Below, one piece after another: positions 9,116 through 18,122 of a stretch of DNA of 64,000 nt. The position numbers and the translations under genes were made by a program. The notes under the pieces were generated by a model. That model ran no database searches. It was not told where the DNA came from and saw nothing but the letters and a program-made list of their open reading frames with translations. Position 1 is the first letter of the stretch; each line of letters opens with the position of its first letter. Location of the stretch: assembly GCF_002531755.2 (NCBI RefSeq), contig NZ_CP035002.1:310001-374000 (forward strand). Reading direction: 5' to 3'. Source of the DNA: Rhizobium acidisoli (GTDB lineage Bacteria; Pseudomonadota; Alphaproteobacteria; Rhizobiales; Rhizobiaceae).

Positions 9116-9762
9116 CAAGAGAACGCGCCCTCATCCTCGATTTCGGCGGTGTGGTCACCCGCACCCTGTTCGAAACGCATGAGATCACCGAGCGCACGCT
9201 CGGCCTTCCCCAAGGCTCGCTCACCTGGCTTGGGCCGTTCGATACCGCGACCGACCCGCTCTGGGTGGCGATGCAGAACCGCGAGATCACCGAACGCGAC
9301 TACTGGCTGACGCGCGCCGGAGAAATCGGCCAGATGGTCGGCGAGAGCTGGACGGACATGCAGACATTCGTGCGCCGCGCCCGCGGCGCCGAACCCGAGC
9401 TGGTGCTGCGCCCGGAGGCCCGCGACGCCATCCTGCGGGCCAAGGACGCGGGACTGAAGCTCGCGATCCTGTCGAACGAACTCGACCTTTTCTACGGAGC
9501 CGAATTCCGCAAGCGCTTCCCGCTGATCGAGCTCTTCGACGTCATCGTCGACGCCACCTACACCAAGATCCTCAAGCCCGATCCGCGCGCCTACGAACAG
9601 GTGCTGTCCGAACTCGGCCTGCCGCGCGAAGCCTGCGTTTTCGTCGACGACCAGAAGAAGAACATTGAAGGCGCCGAAGCCGCCGGATTGCCGCATGTGC
9701 ATTTCGACGTCACCCGCCCTGCCGAAAGCTATGCCCGCGCCCTTGCGATGCTGGGCCTCTGA
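9112..9762 (+). CDS. HAD-family hydrolase
   Basis: A 216-residue HAD-superfamily protein of the YihX/epoxide-hydrolase-N type. Motif I is DFGGVV (Asp10), motif II the SNE segment near residue 119, and motifs III/IV KPDPRAYEQVL followed by CVFVDDQKKNIEGAEAAG near the C-terminus. Motif I lacks the second Asp of DxD phosphatases (it reads D-F-G-G), as in this subfamily. The start ATG overlaps the previous stop in ATGA, so the genes are coupled. A phosphatase or related hydrolase acting on an intermediate of this pathway is likely; the substrate is unknown. Confidence 0.85.
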   Translation: MTRERALILDFGGVVTRTLFETHEITERTLGLPQGSLTWLGPFDTATDPLWVAMQNREITERDYWLTRAGEIGQMVGESWTDMQTFVRRARGAEPELVLRPEARDAILRAKDAGLKLAILSNELDLFYGAEFRKRFPLIELFDVIVDATYTKILKPDPRAYEQVLSELGLPREACVFVDDQKKNIEGAEAAGLPHVHFDVTRPAESYARALAMLGL

Positions 9763-9779
9763 ACCCGAGAGGAATAGAG

Positions 9780-11135
9780 ATGCGTGAAACCAATTTCATA
9801 ATCGAAAACAACGCCCGCCACATGTGGCACCCGATGGCTCATCCGGCCGAAATGCAGGCCCAGCCGCCGCGCATCATCACTGCGGGCGAAGGCGTCGAAA
9901 TCGTCGACATTCAGGGAAAGAAGGTGCTCGATGCGGTCGGCGGCCTGTGGAACGTCAATCTTGGCTATTCCTGCGAGCCGGTGAAGAAGGCGATCCGCGA
10001 CCAGCTCGACGAGTTGCCCTACTATTCGACATTCCGCGGCACGACGAACTCACCGCTGATCGAGCTGTCCTACGAGCTTGCCGAATGGTTCCAGCCGGAT
10101 GGATTGAGCCGCTCCTTTTTTACCTCTGGCGGCTCGGATTCGGTCGAGACCTGCCTGCGGCTTGCCCGGCAATATCACAAGATCAACGGGCAGCCGGAAC
10201 GCACCAAATTCGTCGCGCTGAAGAAGGGTTATCACGGCACGCATTTCGGCGGCGCCTCCGTCAACGGAAATCAGAATTTCCGCCGCAGCTACGAGCCGCT
10301 GCTTCCCGGTGTCATCCATCTGCCGGCACCGTTCTCCTATCGCAATCCGTTCGGCACCAGCGACGGGGCGGAGATCGCCGCCGCCATCGGCCGGCTCTTC
10401 GAGGACGAGATCGCCTTCCAGGGCGCTGATACCATCGCCGCGCTGATCGTCGAACCGGTGCTCGGCGCCGGCGGCGTCATCGTTCCCCATGAGACCTTCC
10501 TGCCGCTGATGCGCGAGATCTGTGACCGTCACGGCATCCTGCTGATCGCGGACGAGGTCATCACCGCTTTCGGCCGGACCGGCGCCTGGACGGGATCGCG
10601 CCTCTGGGGCGTCAAGCCGGATCTGATGTCGACCGCCAAGGCGATCACCAACGGCTATTTCCCCTTCGGCGCGGTCATGATCGCCGACAAGGTGGCGGAG
10701 GTCTTCGAAGGCAGCAAGGGCGCATTCGGCAGCATCGGCCACGGCTATACCTATTCCGGCCATCCGGCCGGCGCGGCTGCAGCCCTCGCGACGCTTAAGG
10801 AAACAAAGCGGCTGAACGTCGCCGACGATGCTGCGGCTCGCGGCGAAGAACTGATTGCCGGCCTGAGGAAGCTGCAGGATAAACATGAGCTGATCGGCGA
10901 CGTGCGCGGCAAGGGCCTGATGTGCGCGCTCGAACTCGTCAGCGATCGGAAGAGGAAAAGCGCGGCATCGAAGGACATCCTGCAGAAAGTGCAGGATGTC
11001 GCCTATGATGCCGGCGCGCTCGTGCGCACTTCCGGCGCCAACGTCATCATGTCGCCGCCGCTGGTCATCACGGCGGGGGATGTGCAGACGATCCTGACGG
11101 CGCTCGACGCCGGCCTAACCGCGGCGGGAGCCTGA
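9780..11135 (+). CDS. Class III (omega) aminotransferase
   Basis: A 451-residue PLP enzyme of the omega-amino-acid:pyruvate aminotransferase group. The PLP-binding lysine is Lys287 in STAKAITNGYFPFG, Asp258 in IADEVITAFGRTG binds the pyridine nitrogen, and the FTSGGSDSVET phosphate-binding region lies at about 114-124. The N-terminal MWHPMA motif is typical of this group. It follows the HAD gene by 17 bp and precedes another class III enzyme by 2 bp. It probably moves the amino group from an omega-amine or amino acid to pyruvate. The paralog next to it belongs to a different subfamily, so the two are not simple duplicates. Confidence 0.9.
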   Translation: MRETNFIIENNARHMWHPMAHPAEMQAQPPRIITAGEGVEIVDIQGKKVLDAVGGLWNVNLGYSCEPVKKAIRDQLDELPYYSTFRGTTNSPLIELSYELAEWFQPDGLSRSFFTSGGSDSVETCLRLARQYHKINGQPERTKFVALKKGYHGTHFGGASVNGNQNFRRSYEPLLPGVIHLPAPFSYRNPFGTSDGAEIAAAIGRLFEDEIAFQGADTIAALIVEPVLGAGGVIVPHETFLPLMREICDRHGILLIADEVITAFGRTGAWTGSRLWGVKPDLMSTAKAITNGYFPFGAVMIADKVAEVFEGSKGAFGSIGHGYTYSGHPAGAAAALATLKETKRLNVADDAAARGEELIAGLRKLQDKHELIGDVRGKGLMCALELVSDRKRKSAASKDILQKVQDVAYDAGALVRTSGANVIMSPPLVITAGDVQTILTALDAGLTAAGA

Positions 11136-11137
11136 TC

Positions 11138-12421
11138 ATGTCCGACAACGCAGCCCTTATCGCGCGCCGCGAGCGGCTTCTCGGCCACAACATGTCGCTC
11201 TTCTATGACGAGCCGGTCCATCTGGTGCGCGGCGAAGGCGTCTGGCTCTGGGATGCCGACGGCCGGCGATATCTCGATTGCTACAACAATGTGCCGCACG
11301 TCGGCCATTGCCATCCGCGCGTAGTCGAGGCGATCACCCGGCAGGCGTCGACGCTGAACACGCATACGCGGTATCTGCATGAAGGCATTCTCGACTACGT
11401 CGATCGCCTGACCGCAACCTTCGACAGGAGCCTTAACGCGGCGATCCTCACCTGCACCGGCAGCGAAGCAAACGACGTGGCATTGCGCATGGCCCAGGCC
11501 GTTACCGGCAAGACCGGCGTCATCGCCACAAACCATACCTATCACGGCAACACGGCCGCCGTGTCGCAGCTCTCGACCCGCATGCCGCCGGTCGGCGGCT
11601 TCGATGGCCATGTCAGGCACGTGCCGGCGCCCGACAGCTACCGCCCGCTCGGCGGCCAAGGCGGCGAGGCTTTTGCCGTGGCCTTCGCGGCCGAAGTCGA
11701 GGCGGCGATCGCCTCGCTGCAGGAAAGCCCGCATGGTTTTTCCGCACTGATCATCGATCCCTTCTTTGCCAATGAAGGCTTTCCGGATTTGCCGCAGGGC
11801 TTTCTGGACAAGACGGTGGCTTCAGTGCGCAAGGCCGGCGGCCTCGTCATCACCGACGAGGTGCAGCCCGGTTTCGGCCGCACCGGCTCTGATATGTGGG
11901 GCCACCAGCGCGCCGGCATCGTTCCCGATATCGTGACGCTCGGCAAGCCGATGGCGAACGGTCATCCTGTCGGCGGCGTCGTTGCCAACGCCGATGTGCT
12001 GAACGCCTTCCGCAAGGCGTTCCGCTATTTCAATACGTTCGGCGGCAATCCGGTCTCCTGCGCCGCCGCCATGGCGGTCCTCGACGTCATCGAGGATGAG
12101 AAGCTTGTCGAGAACGCCCGCGATGTCGGCGAATATACGCGCGACGCCTTCAAGCGGCTTGCGCAAAAACATGCGATCATCGGCGACGTGCGCGGCAGCG
12201 GCCTCTTCATGGGTATGGAATTCGTGCTGGACCGGGCGACGAAGGAACCGGCCACCGCCGAGGCAAACCGGATCGTCAACGAAATGCGCGAACGCGGCGT
12301 GCTAATGGGCAAGATCGGCCTCCATCAATGCGCCACCAAGATCCGGCCGCCGATGCCCTTCTCCCGGGAGAATGCCGATCTGATGTTGTCGGTCTTCGAC
12401 GACGTGCTGTCGGGCCTGTGA
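11138..12421 (+). CDS. Class III aminotransferase-fold enzyme, phospho-lyase (AGXT2L)-like
   Basis: A 427-residue PLP enzyme with Lys270 (TLGKPMANGHPVGG) as the Schiff-base residue and EVQPGFGRTG at 241-250. The N-terminal block NNVPHVGHCHPRVVEA, the LNTHTRYLHEG stretch and TGSEANDVALRMA closely follow the pattern of ethanolamine-phosphate and 5-phosphohydroxy-L-lysine phospho-lyases (AGXT2L1/AGXT2L2) rather than true transaminases. Those enzymes release phosphate and ammonia from a phosphorylated amino-alcohol to give an aldehyde. The next gene is an APH-type kinase whose start overlaps this stop, which is the logical partner. Assignment as lyase rather than transaminase is inference from sequence similarity recalled, not computed. 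Confidence 0.82.
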   Translation: MSDNAALIARRERLLGHNMSLFYDEPVHLVRGEGVWLWDADGRRYLDCYNNVPHVGHCHPRVVEAITRQASTLNTHTRYLHEGILDYVDRLTATFDRSLNAAILTCTGSEANDVALRMAQAVTGKTGVIATNHTYHGNTAAVSQLSTRMPPVGGFDGHVRHVPAPDSYRPLGGQGGEAFAVAFAAEVEAAIASLQESPHGFSALIIDPFFANEGFPDLPQGFLDKTVASVRKAGGLVITDEVQPGFGRTGSDMWGHQRAGIVPDIVTLGKPMANGHPVGGVVANADVLNAFRKAFRYFNTFGGNPVSCAAAMAVLDVIEDEKLVENARDVGEYTRDAFKRLAQKHAIIGDVRGSGLFMGMEFVLDRATKEPATAEANRIVNEMRERGVLMGKIGLHQCATKIRPPMPFSRENADLMLSVFDDVLSGL

Positions 12422-13434
12422 GCGGCTCGATGGGCGAAAACGAATTCGCATGGCCAATGGATGCCCTTTCCGCGAGGGCGAAGGAGGCGCTTCGGCATTG
12501 GGGCCTGGCCGACCAGGCACCGACGCTGCTGAAATTCCGAGAGAATGCGGTGTTTCGGATTCGCCTGGCGGATGGCGAACCGGCGGCCCTTCGTCTCCAT
12601 CGGCCCGGATACCATGACGATCGCACCCTTGTCTCGGAGCTGCAGTGGGTGGCGGCGCTCGAAGCGGGCGGGCTTCGGGTTCCTGCACCAATCCCGACCT
12701 TGGACGGCCGCCATCTGGTGACCTTGCCGGCCAGCTCGGCGTTTGCAGTTCAGCATGCCGATATCGTGAGCTGGATGAGCGGCGAAGAATTGGGCCGGTC
12801 CGGCGTGCCCCTTCATCATTCGACCGATCGCATCGAGGCCATTTTCAGCCGATTGGGCGAAGCCATGGCTGAGCTTCACACCATATCCGACCGGTGGACA
12901 CCGCCTGCATCCTTCACCCGCCCGGCGTGGGACTTTGATGGCCTGCTCGGCGAGAGCCCGTTCTGGGGCCGGTTCTGGGACTGCCGGGGATTGACACCCG
13001 CAACCGCAGGGCAGCTCGGGGATCTCAGGTCTCTTCTCGGCGAGAAACTCAGATTGGCCGAACGGTCCGGGCTCGACTACGGGCTCATTCACGCCGATCT
13101 GGTGCGTGAAAACGTGCTCCTCGGCGCAGACGGCGTCGAGTTCATCGATTTCGACGACGCGGGCTATGGCTGGCGCATGTTCGACATTGCCACCGCGCTT
13201 CTCAGAAACCGGCGCGAACCCTGCTACGACCTGATCCGGGACGCGCTCATTGCCGGCTACTGCAAACGGCGGCCTCTATCGGATTCAACCCTTAAGACGC
13301 TGCCGCTCTTTCTGCTCTTGCGAAGCCTCACCTATATCGGCTGGGTCGGCGCGCGCCCGGATATGCCGGACGCGGAAGAGCGCCTGCGCCGCTACGTCGA
13401 GGAAGCGATGGAACTTGCTGCGCCCATTCGCTAG
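12418..13434 (+). CDS. APH/ChoK-family kinase (hydroxylysine-kinase-like)
   Basis: A phosphotransferase of 338 residues from a GTG that overlaps the preceding stop (GTGA), or 334 from the ATG at 12430. Both are in frame; overlap coupling favours the GTG, but neither has a good ribosome site. The nucleotide-binding front is present (RENAVFRIRLADGEPAALRL). The Brenner motif HADLVRENVLL holds the catalytic Asp and Asn, followed by the metal-binding FIDFDDAGYGWRMFD. The family phosphorylates small alcohols such as choline, homoserine, ethanolamine or hydroxylysine. Lying directly behind an AGXT2L-like enzyme, it probably phosphorylates an amino-alcohol that the lyase then cleaves. Confidence 0.85.
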   Translation: MSGSMGENEFAWPMDALSARAKEALRHWGLADQAPTLLKFRENAVFRIRLADGEPAALRLHRPGYHDDRTLVSELQWVAALEAGGLRVPAPIPTLDGRHLVTLPASSAFAVQHADIVSWMSGEELGRSGVPLHHSTDRIEAIFSRLGEAMAELHTISDRWTPPASFTRPAWDFDGLLGESPFWGRFWDCRGLTPATAGQLGDLRSLLGEKLRLAERSGLDYGLIHADLVRENVLLGADGVEFIDFDDAGYGWRMFDIATALLRNRREPCYDLIRDALIAGYCKRRPLSDSTLKTLPLFLLLRSLTYIGWVGARPDMPDAEERLRRYVEEAMELAAPIR

Positions 13435-13633
13435 CGCTTTCCCGATTTCTCTAGGTTCCGCACCCATAACCAGTAGGCGACGGTCGCCGCGATTTGGTTC
13501 GAATTGCTCGTCCGATAGCCAAAACAGGTCGCGGTTCATGCCCGGATCTTCCCGGACAGGAGGGACATTCCTCGCTGATCATAAAGCAAATTTATGGGCT
13601 GGACCCTAATCAGACAGGGCTGGTTGCGTTCGC

Positions 13634-14209
13634 TTACTTCACAATGCGATAGGCGATATGCCGAGCGAGCGGCGTGTCGAGCACGCTGGTGGGCTCAAGT
13701 TTGATCTGATTGGGCAGCATGTCGAACAGGCGAGTCCCAGCGCCAAAGAGCACCGGCACGATATGCAACTCAATCTCGTCGACAAGCCCGCCGGTCAATG
13801 CTTGGCGAAAGACGTCGGCTCCGCCCATGAGGCTCACATCCTTGCCTCTGGCCGCCAACTTCGCCTGCTTCACCGCGTCGGGAATTGTCCCAGTCGCGTG
13901 ATAGATTCCAGTGCTGTGCGAGGCGAGTAACGGCCGGTGGGTGACGACGAAAAGCGGCAGCTTTAACGGCCCCGTCGGCCCATTTTCGTCCCAGTATGGG
14001 ATCGAGTCGTCATAGCATTTGCGCCCGCAGATCACGCTGCCAACATTGCTGGTGAGGCGCTGCACATACGCATCACCCTCTGCACCGCCGTTGAAGAACC
14101 ATTCGTGAAGAAATTCGCCGTTCTTGCCGAGCGGTTCCTCCCTGGTCTGGCTTCCTGCGGTAATGAAGCCGTCGAGCGACATGCTGATATTGAAAGCGAC
14201 CTTGGTCAT
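13634..14209 (-). CDS. RibD C-terminal/dihydrofolate-reductase-like protein (YyaP type)
   Basis: A 191-residue protein of the RibD-C/YyaP family. It has the N-terminal NISMSLDGFITA strand and helix, the CGRKCYDD segment in the middle, VSLMGGADVFRQALTGGLVDEIELHIVPVLFGAGTRLFD around 124-162 and a short C-terminal strand. The family has the dihydrofolate reductase fold and binds NADPH, but most members have no known substrate. It stands alone: it converges on the kinase across 199 bp of non-coding DNA, and the amidase on its upstream side is separated by 158 bp. Nothing here ties it to the neighbours. Confidence 0.85.
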   Translation of the reverse strand: MTKVAFNISMSLDGFITAGSQTREEPLGKNGEFLHEWFFNGGAEGDAYVQRLTSNVGSVICGRKCYDDSIPYWDENGPTGPLKLPLFVVTHRPLLASHSTGIYHATGTIPDAVKQAKLAARGKDVSLMGGADVFRQALTGGLVDEIELHIVPVLFGAGTRLFDMLPNQIKLEPTSVLDTPLARHIAYRIVK

Positions 14210-14367
14210 TTGCGTTCTCCGTGACCGATCGATTGAGGTTACGCCTTCATGACGAATGAGTGTCGGTCAAACCTACATCTGGGGCAACGAATAACTCGTC
14301 GCGGCCTCTTGAAGCGTCCGAACTCCTCGGCCATTCTCCTGTCTATAAGCTCGGTCTGACCGCGTCC

Positions 14368-15810
14368 TCACGGCGCCAATGCGTTGAGGGACGGAATGCG
14401 CCCTGCCCAGGGGCGGGCCTCTTCAAGCTGAGCGGCAAGCGAAAACAGCAAGCCTTCCCGGCCGAAGCCGGCGGCAAAGTGCGCGCCGATCGGCAGGCCT
14501 TCCGGCGACCAGCAAAGCGGGACCGACATGGCGGGCTGGCCGCTCGCATTGAACAACGAGGTAAAGGGGGAAAAGCTGTGGAAACGTTCGATCAGATCCG
14601 ACAGCGCTTCGCTGTCTTTCATATCGAAGCTGCCGAGCAGTTGCGGAGGCTTGGCAAGCGTCGGTGACAGCAGGACGTCGTAATCCTCCAGAAGCCGCCC
14701 CATACGGCGGCCGAAGGCGTGAATGTAATCCACCGCCGCAGCGTAGTTTGCACCGGATACCTCGCCCTTTTCCCGAAGGATGATGCGCGTGCGCGCCTCG
14801 AGCGCACCACGGTCGACCGCCCGGCCACCCATCTCTTCGATCATGCCTATGAAGCTTCTGGTCTGGGCGCCGATGATCGTGAAAACGGTATCGTAGTATT
14901 CGATCGCATCCACCGGCAGCGTCGCCGTCTCGACATGATGGCCAAGTTCCTCGCAGAGCCGGGCTGCGTCCTCGACCGCCTGCAGGCACTGGCTGCTGGT
15001 TCCAAAGGGATCGAGCTGCGTGACCAGGCCGATACGCAGGCGGGCCGGCCGTTTCGCGCAGCAGGAGAGAAGACTGTCTTCGTCATGAGGGGCGGCATAG
15101 GGCGCGCCGGTCTCCATCCCGCTCAGGGCATCCAGCATTGCGGCGCTGTCGCGGACGGAAATCGACATGATATTGTTACATCCCATGCCGGCCCATCCTT
15201 CCCCGATCATCGGCCCCATCGGCACTCGACCCCTGGATGGTTTCAGGCCGAATATGCCGCAGCACGAGGCTGGAACGCGCAGCGATCCCCCGCCATCATT
15301 GCCGAAGGCAAAGGGGACGGCTCTGGCTGCCACCAGCACCGCCGATCCGCCGCTGGAGCCGCCAGCCGTATGTTCGAGCGACCAGGGATTGGCGGTCTTC
15401 CCGAAAAGGCGGCTTTCCGTTGTATAGGAGGTGCCGAATTCCGGCGAAGTCGTCGTGCCGAGGATCGAAATGCCGGTGGCCCGGCCCCGTCTCACCACTT
15501 CCGCATCGAAGGGTGCGACGACGGTGCCGCAGACCAGGGAGCCGTTGGTCATTCTTGCGCCCGCGACGGGCATGAAGAGATCCTTGATCACCGTCGGCAC
15601 GCCATCGAAAACGCCGCCCGGTGCGGATGCTGTGGTCATTGCCATCGCATCGTCGCCGAGATCGTCGACGATTGCATTCAGGGCTGGATTGACCCGGCGA
15701 ATGCGCGCAACGGCCTCGCTGGTAACGCTTCGGCGCGAGAGCCGGCCGCTGCCGATGGCCGCGGCGAGCGCAAGACCATCCGGCGTGGCGAGACGTGACA
15801 AGTCGTTCAT
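14368..15810 (-). CDS. Amidase (amidase-signature family)
   Basis: A 480-residue amidase-signature enzyme with its catalytic triad in place: Lys76 (PTVIKDLF), cis-Ser152 in GGSSGGSA, and nucleophile Ser176 in GNDGGGSLRVPAS. The 24-residue spacing between the two serines is the standard one. The ATG at 15810 is preceded by GAGGAAAGG; a longer reading frame upstream lacks a good ribosome site. It is the last gene of a run AraC regulator, outer-membrane protein, MFS transporter, amidase, so the probable role is hydrolysis of an imported amide or carbamate. The substrate cannot be named. Confidence 0.9.
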   Translation of the reverse strand: MNDLSRLATPDGLALAAAIGSGRLSRRSVTSEAVARIRRVNPALNAIVDDLGDDAMAMTTASAPGGVFDGVPTVIKDLFMPVAGARMTNGSLVCGTVVAPFDAEVVRRGRATGISILGTTTSPEFGTSYTTESRLFGKTANPWSLEHTAGGSSGGSAVLVAARAVPFAFGNDGGGSLRVPASCCGIFGLKPSRGRVPMGPMIGEGWAGMGCNNIMSISVRDSAAMLDALSGMETGAPYAAPHDEDSLLSCCAKRPARLRIGLVTQLDPFGTSSQCLQAVEDAARLCEELGHHVETATLPVDAIEYYDTVFTIIGAQTRSFIGMIEEMGGRAVDRGALEARTRIILREKGEVSGANYAAAVDYIHAFGRRMGRLLEDYDVLLSPTLAKPPQLLGSFDMKDSEALSDLIERFHSFSPFTSLFNASGQPAMSVPLCWSPEGLPIGAHFAAGFGREGLLFSLAAQLEEARPWAGRIPSLNALAP

Positions 15811-15885
15811 GCTGAATACCTTTCCTCGGTATGAAAAATGCGCCGGAGCGCCCGCGACGCGCCGGCGCAAGGCCGCGTCGAGCCG

Positions 15886-17121
15886 TCAGGAGGGGAGTAC
15901 CCGCCGTCCTTTTTCGCGGTGGAGGAGCCAGATACCGGCCCAGATGAGCGCTATGGCCAGAACGACGCCGGCCCAGAGGTTGATCGCCGCGGGAATTCCC
16001 TGCGGTGTTCCCCCGAAGCCTTGCGCGAAAGCCAGGATGATGAGCGGGCTTGCGAATTGCCCGAGATAGAGTGCCGAGGTGAAGCCGCCGACGCCACGCG
16101 CCCGATAGCGGGCGGACAATGTCTGCAACAGCGGCAACATGGCGTTCGGCACCAGAAAGCCCGCACCCAAACCGTGAACCGCGACTGCGATCATGACGGC
16201 GGCATAACTTCCGGCACTTGTCAGCAGCCACAGGCCGAGCGCCAGCAGCGAAAGCAGGAGGACATTGACGCCGGCGGTGCCGAGACGCCGGCGGGCGCTC
16301 GGCCAGGCGAGCGACCCGACGAGTGTGGCCAGCAGCCCGAGACCGGTGCAAAGACCGATAAGCGACGACGAGGTCGTGCCGAGCGCGACCAGAAGCCCGG
16401 GCGCCATGACAGGCACGATGAAGCTTGCGATCATGCCGGTGAAGACCAGCAGATAGGAAGCCGTGACGGCGCCGAGGATCCTTGGCCGCGAAAACGTATA
16501 CTCCCGGACGTCCTGCTCGGCGCGGCGCGCCGGCTCCCACAGCGTGCGAGCGATGAAGGGGAGCAGAAGGAGCGGCAGCAGATACAGATAGAATGGGTAG
16601 CGCCAGTTCGTCTCGCCGGCAGCACCGCCCAGCACGAAGAAGATCGAACCGACGATGCCGATCGTCACCACTTGGCGATTGACATAACGCGAGCGGTCCT
16701 CGCCGGTCCAGTAGTCGGCAATCAAGGTCGTGCAACTGGTCATGATGATCGCTTCGGCGCAACCAAAGGCGAGGCGCGCGGCAAGCAGACTGCCCAGATC
16801 GTCGAGGACCGCCGGCAAGAAACCGAAAAGGGCATAGAGAAGGCTGCCGACGATCAGCATCGTCTTACGGCCGAGCCGATCCGCAAGGAAACCGACGGCC
16901 GGAGCAAAAAGGGCGATCGCAAGCGCCGGTCCCGTGGCGACGAGGGGAACCAGTTCGGCCGCCCGCGGCGAGGATGGCGCGAATTCCGCAGCAAGCTTGG
17001 GCAGCATCGGCGCGATCATGACGGCGCCCATGATCGTCAGGCTGCTGGCAATCTGGATTACCAGGCCCTGCTTCGGTCCGGCTTGGCGGTCGGCGCCGCC
17101 GGGGAAAGAAGAATGACTCAT
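15886..17121 (-). CDS. MFS transporter
   Basis: A 411-residue major facilitator with about twelve transmembrane segments. The first cytoplasmic loop carries GFLADRLGRKTMLIVGS (residues near 78-94), the MFS signature 2-3 motif. The ATG at 17121 is set by a GAGGAGG ribosome site 6 bp upstream, which argues against the 29-residue longer N-terminus. It lies 10 bp after an outer-membrane protein gene and 75 bp before an amidase, suggesting that it carries the amidase substrate or product across the inner membrane. The direction of transport is not evident. Confidence 0.88.
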   Translation of the reverse strand: MSHSSFPGGADRQAGPKQGLVIQIASSLTIMGAVMIAPMLPKLAAEFAPSSPRAAELVPLVATGPALAIALFAPAVGFLADRLGRKTMLIVGSLLYALFGFLPAVLDDLGSLLAARLAFGCAEAIIMTSCTTLIADYWTGEDRSRYVNRQVVTIGIVGSIFFVLGGAAGETNWRYPFYLYLLPLLLLPFIARTLWEPARRAEQDVREYTFSRPRILGAVTASYLLVFTGMIASFIVPVMAPGLLVALGTTSSSLIGLCTGLGLLATLVGSLAWPSARRRLGTAGVNVLLLSLLALGLWLLTSAGSYAAVMIAVAVHGLGAGFLVPNAMLPLLQTLSARYRARGVGGFTSALYLGQFASPLIILAFAQGFGGTPQGIPAAINLWAGVVLAIALIWAGIWLLHREKGRRVLPS

Positions 17122-17131
17122 CTCAACCTCC

Positions 17132-18070
17132 TCAGAAAGCCATACCGATGCGGAAGGCGACATTGACCCCTTCAGCCCGGTTCTCGGCAGCAAATTCGCG
17201 GTAGGCATGCAGGCTCATCACCGGCAGACCAGGTTCAAAGAAGCTGATGGCGGGTCCGAGGGCCATGACACGCCCACGATTGCCGTCGCCGGCCGTCGGT
17301 CCCGTATCATCGCTGAGCTGCTGGTAGACATATCCGCCGGCCCCGAGGGTCCAGGGGCCGAAATGCTGACCGACGGCGAATTCCTGTTTGTATTCGACGC
17401 CGCTGGTATAGTCCGTATCCGGGTTCTCCGTATTGAAGTTGAGCTCGATTCGCGAGGAGATCTCAAAGCCGCCGTCGGTGAGATAGGTAAAACCGACGAG
17501 GGGAGCGATTGCCCAATGGTTGGTGCCGACGTTGAAGGGCTCATTGACGTCATAGGAGCCCGTCGGCGCCTGAACCTGCAGGCTGGCATTGACGAAGAGA
17601 TTGGGTGGCGCGTTCCACTGCAGCATCAGCGGCATGATCTGGATATCGCCGAGTGCGAAATCCTCGCCGGCCAGTGTGAACGGCCCGCCCGGCGTCGGCA
17701 CCGTGAGACTGCCGTTGATGTCCATCAGCGGAATGATGGTGCCGAACCCGACCGAGGCGCCGAACAGTTGGGTCTCGCTCATGTGGATGTAGGCGAGGCC
17801 GATCGTTTTGACCGTCAGATCGAAATCATTGTCGATCCTGTCGCCCCTGCCGTTCTTCACGACGTCGGCGGAGTAGTAGGCCGCTCTGACGCCGACCGTC
17901 CCGAAGGGCGTTGACGGCGGGAGCATGCCTGCGCCGAAATCGGTGACGCCGAATGGCGTGATCGTCGCGCCGTTCTCGGCGGCGAAGACGCCGGGTACGA
18001 AACAGAAGGCATTGAAAATCGCGGCACCCGCGGCAAGGCCGAGGGCGCATCCACATGCGCTGGTCTTCAT
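17132..18070 (-). CDS. Outer-membrane transporter, phenol meta-pathway (SphA/COG4313) family
   Basis: A 312-residue exported protein. A signal peptide covers about residues 1-30 (ending FAAENG). The mature part is rich in alternating beta strands ending in a phenylalanine (IGMAF), as expected of an outer-membrane barrel. FGVTDFGAGMLPPSTPFGT at the mature N-terminus and repeated aromatic strand ends match the family found next to phenol and other aromatic degradation genes. It is 10 bp ahead of the MFS gene on the same strand, so the two may form a transport route through both membranes. The ligand is unknown. Confidence 0.85.
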   Translation of the reverse strand: MKTSACGCALGLAAGAAIFNAFCFVPGVFAAENGATITPFGVTDFGAGMLPPSTPFGTVGVRAAYYSADVVKNGRGDRIDNDFDLTVKTIGLAYIHMSETQLFGASVGFGTIIPLMDINGSLTVPTPGGPFTLAGEDFALGDIQIMPLMLQWNAPPNLFVNASLQVQAPTGSYDVNEPFNVGTNHWAIAPLVGFTYLTDGGFEISSRIELNFNTENPDTDYTSGVEYKQEFAVGQHFGPWTLGAGGYVYQQLSDDTGPTAGDGNRGRVMALGPAISFFEPGLPVMSLHAYREFAAENRAEGVNVAFRIGMAF

Positions 18071-18122
18071 GATAAGGTTCCCCTGCTGGTCTCTTCTGAA
18101 CCAGTTCGGGGATTTTAGAAGA

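Noticed and set aside
13435..13633. Possible small gene in the gap between kinase and RibD-like genes
   Set aside because: The short frames there lack ribosome sites and family resemblance. I see nothing in it.
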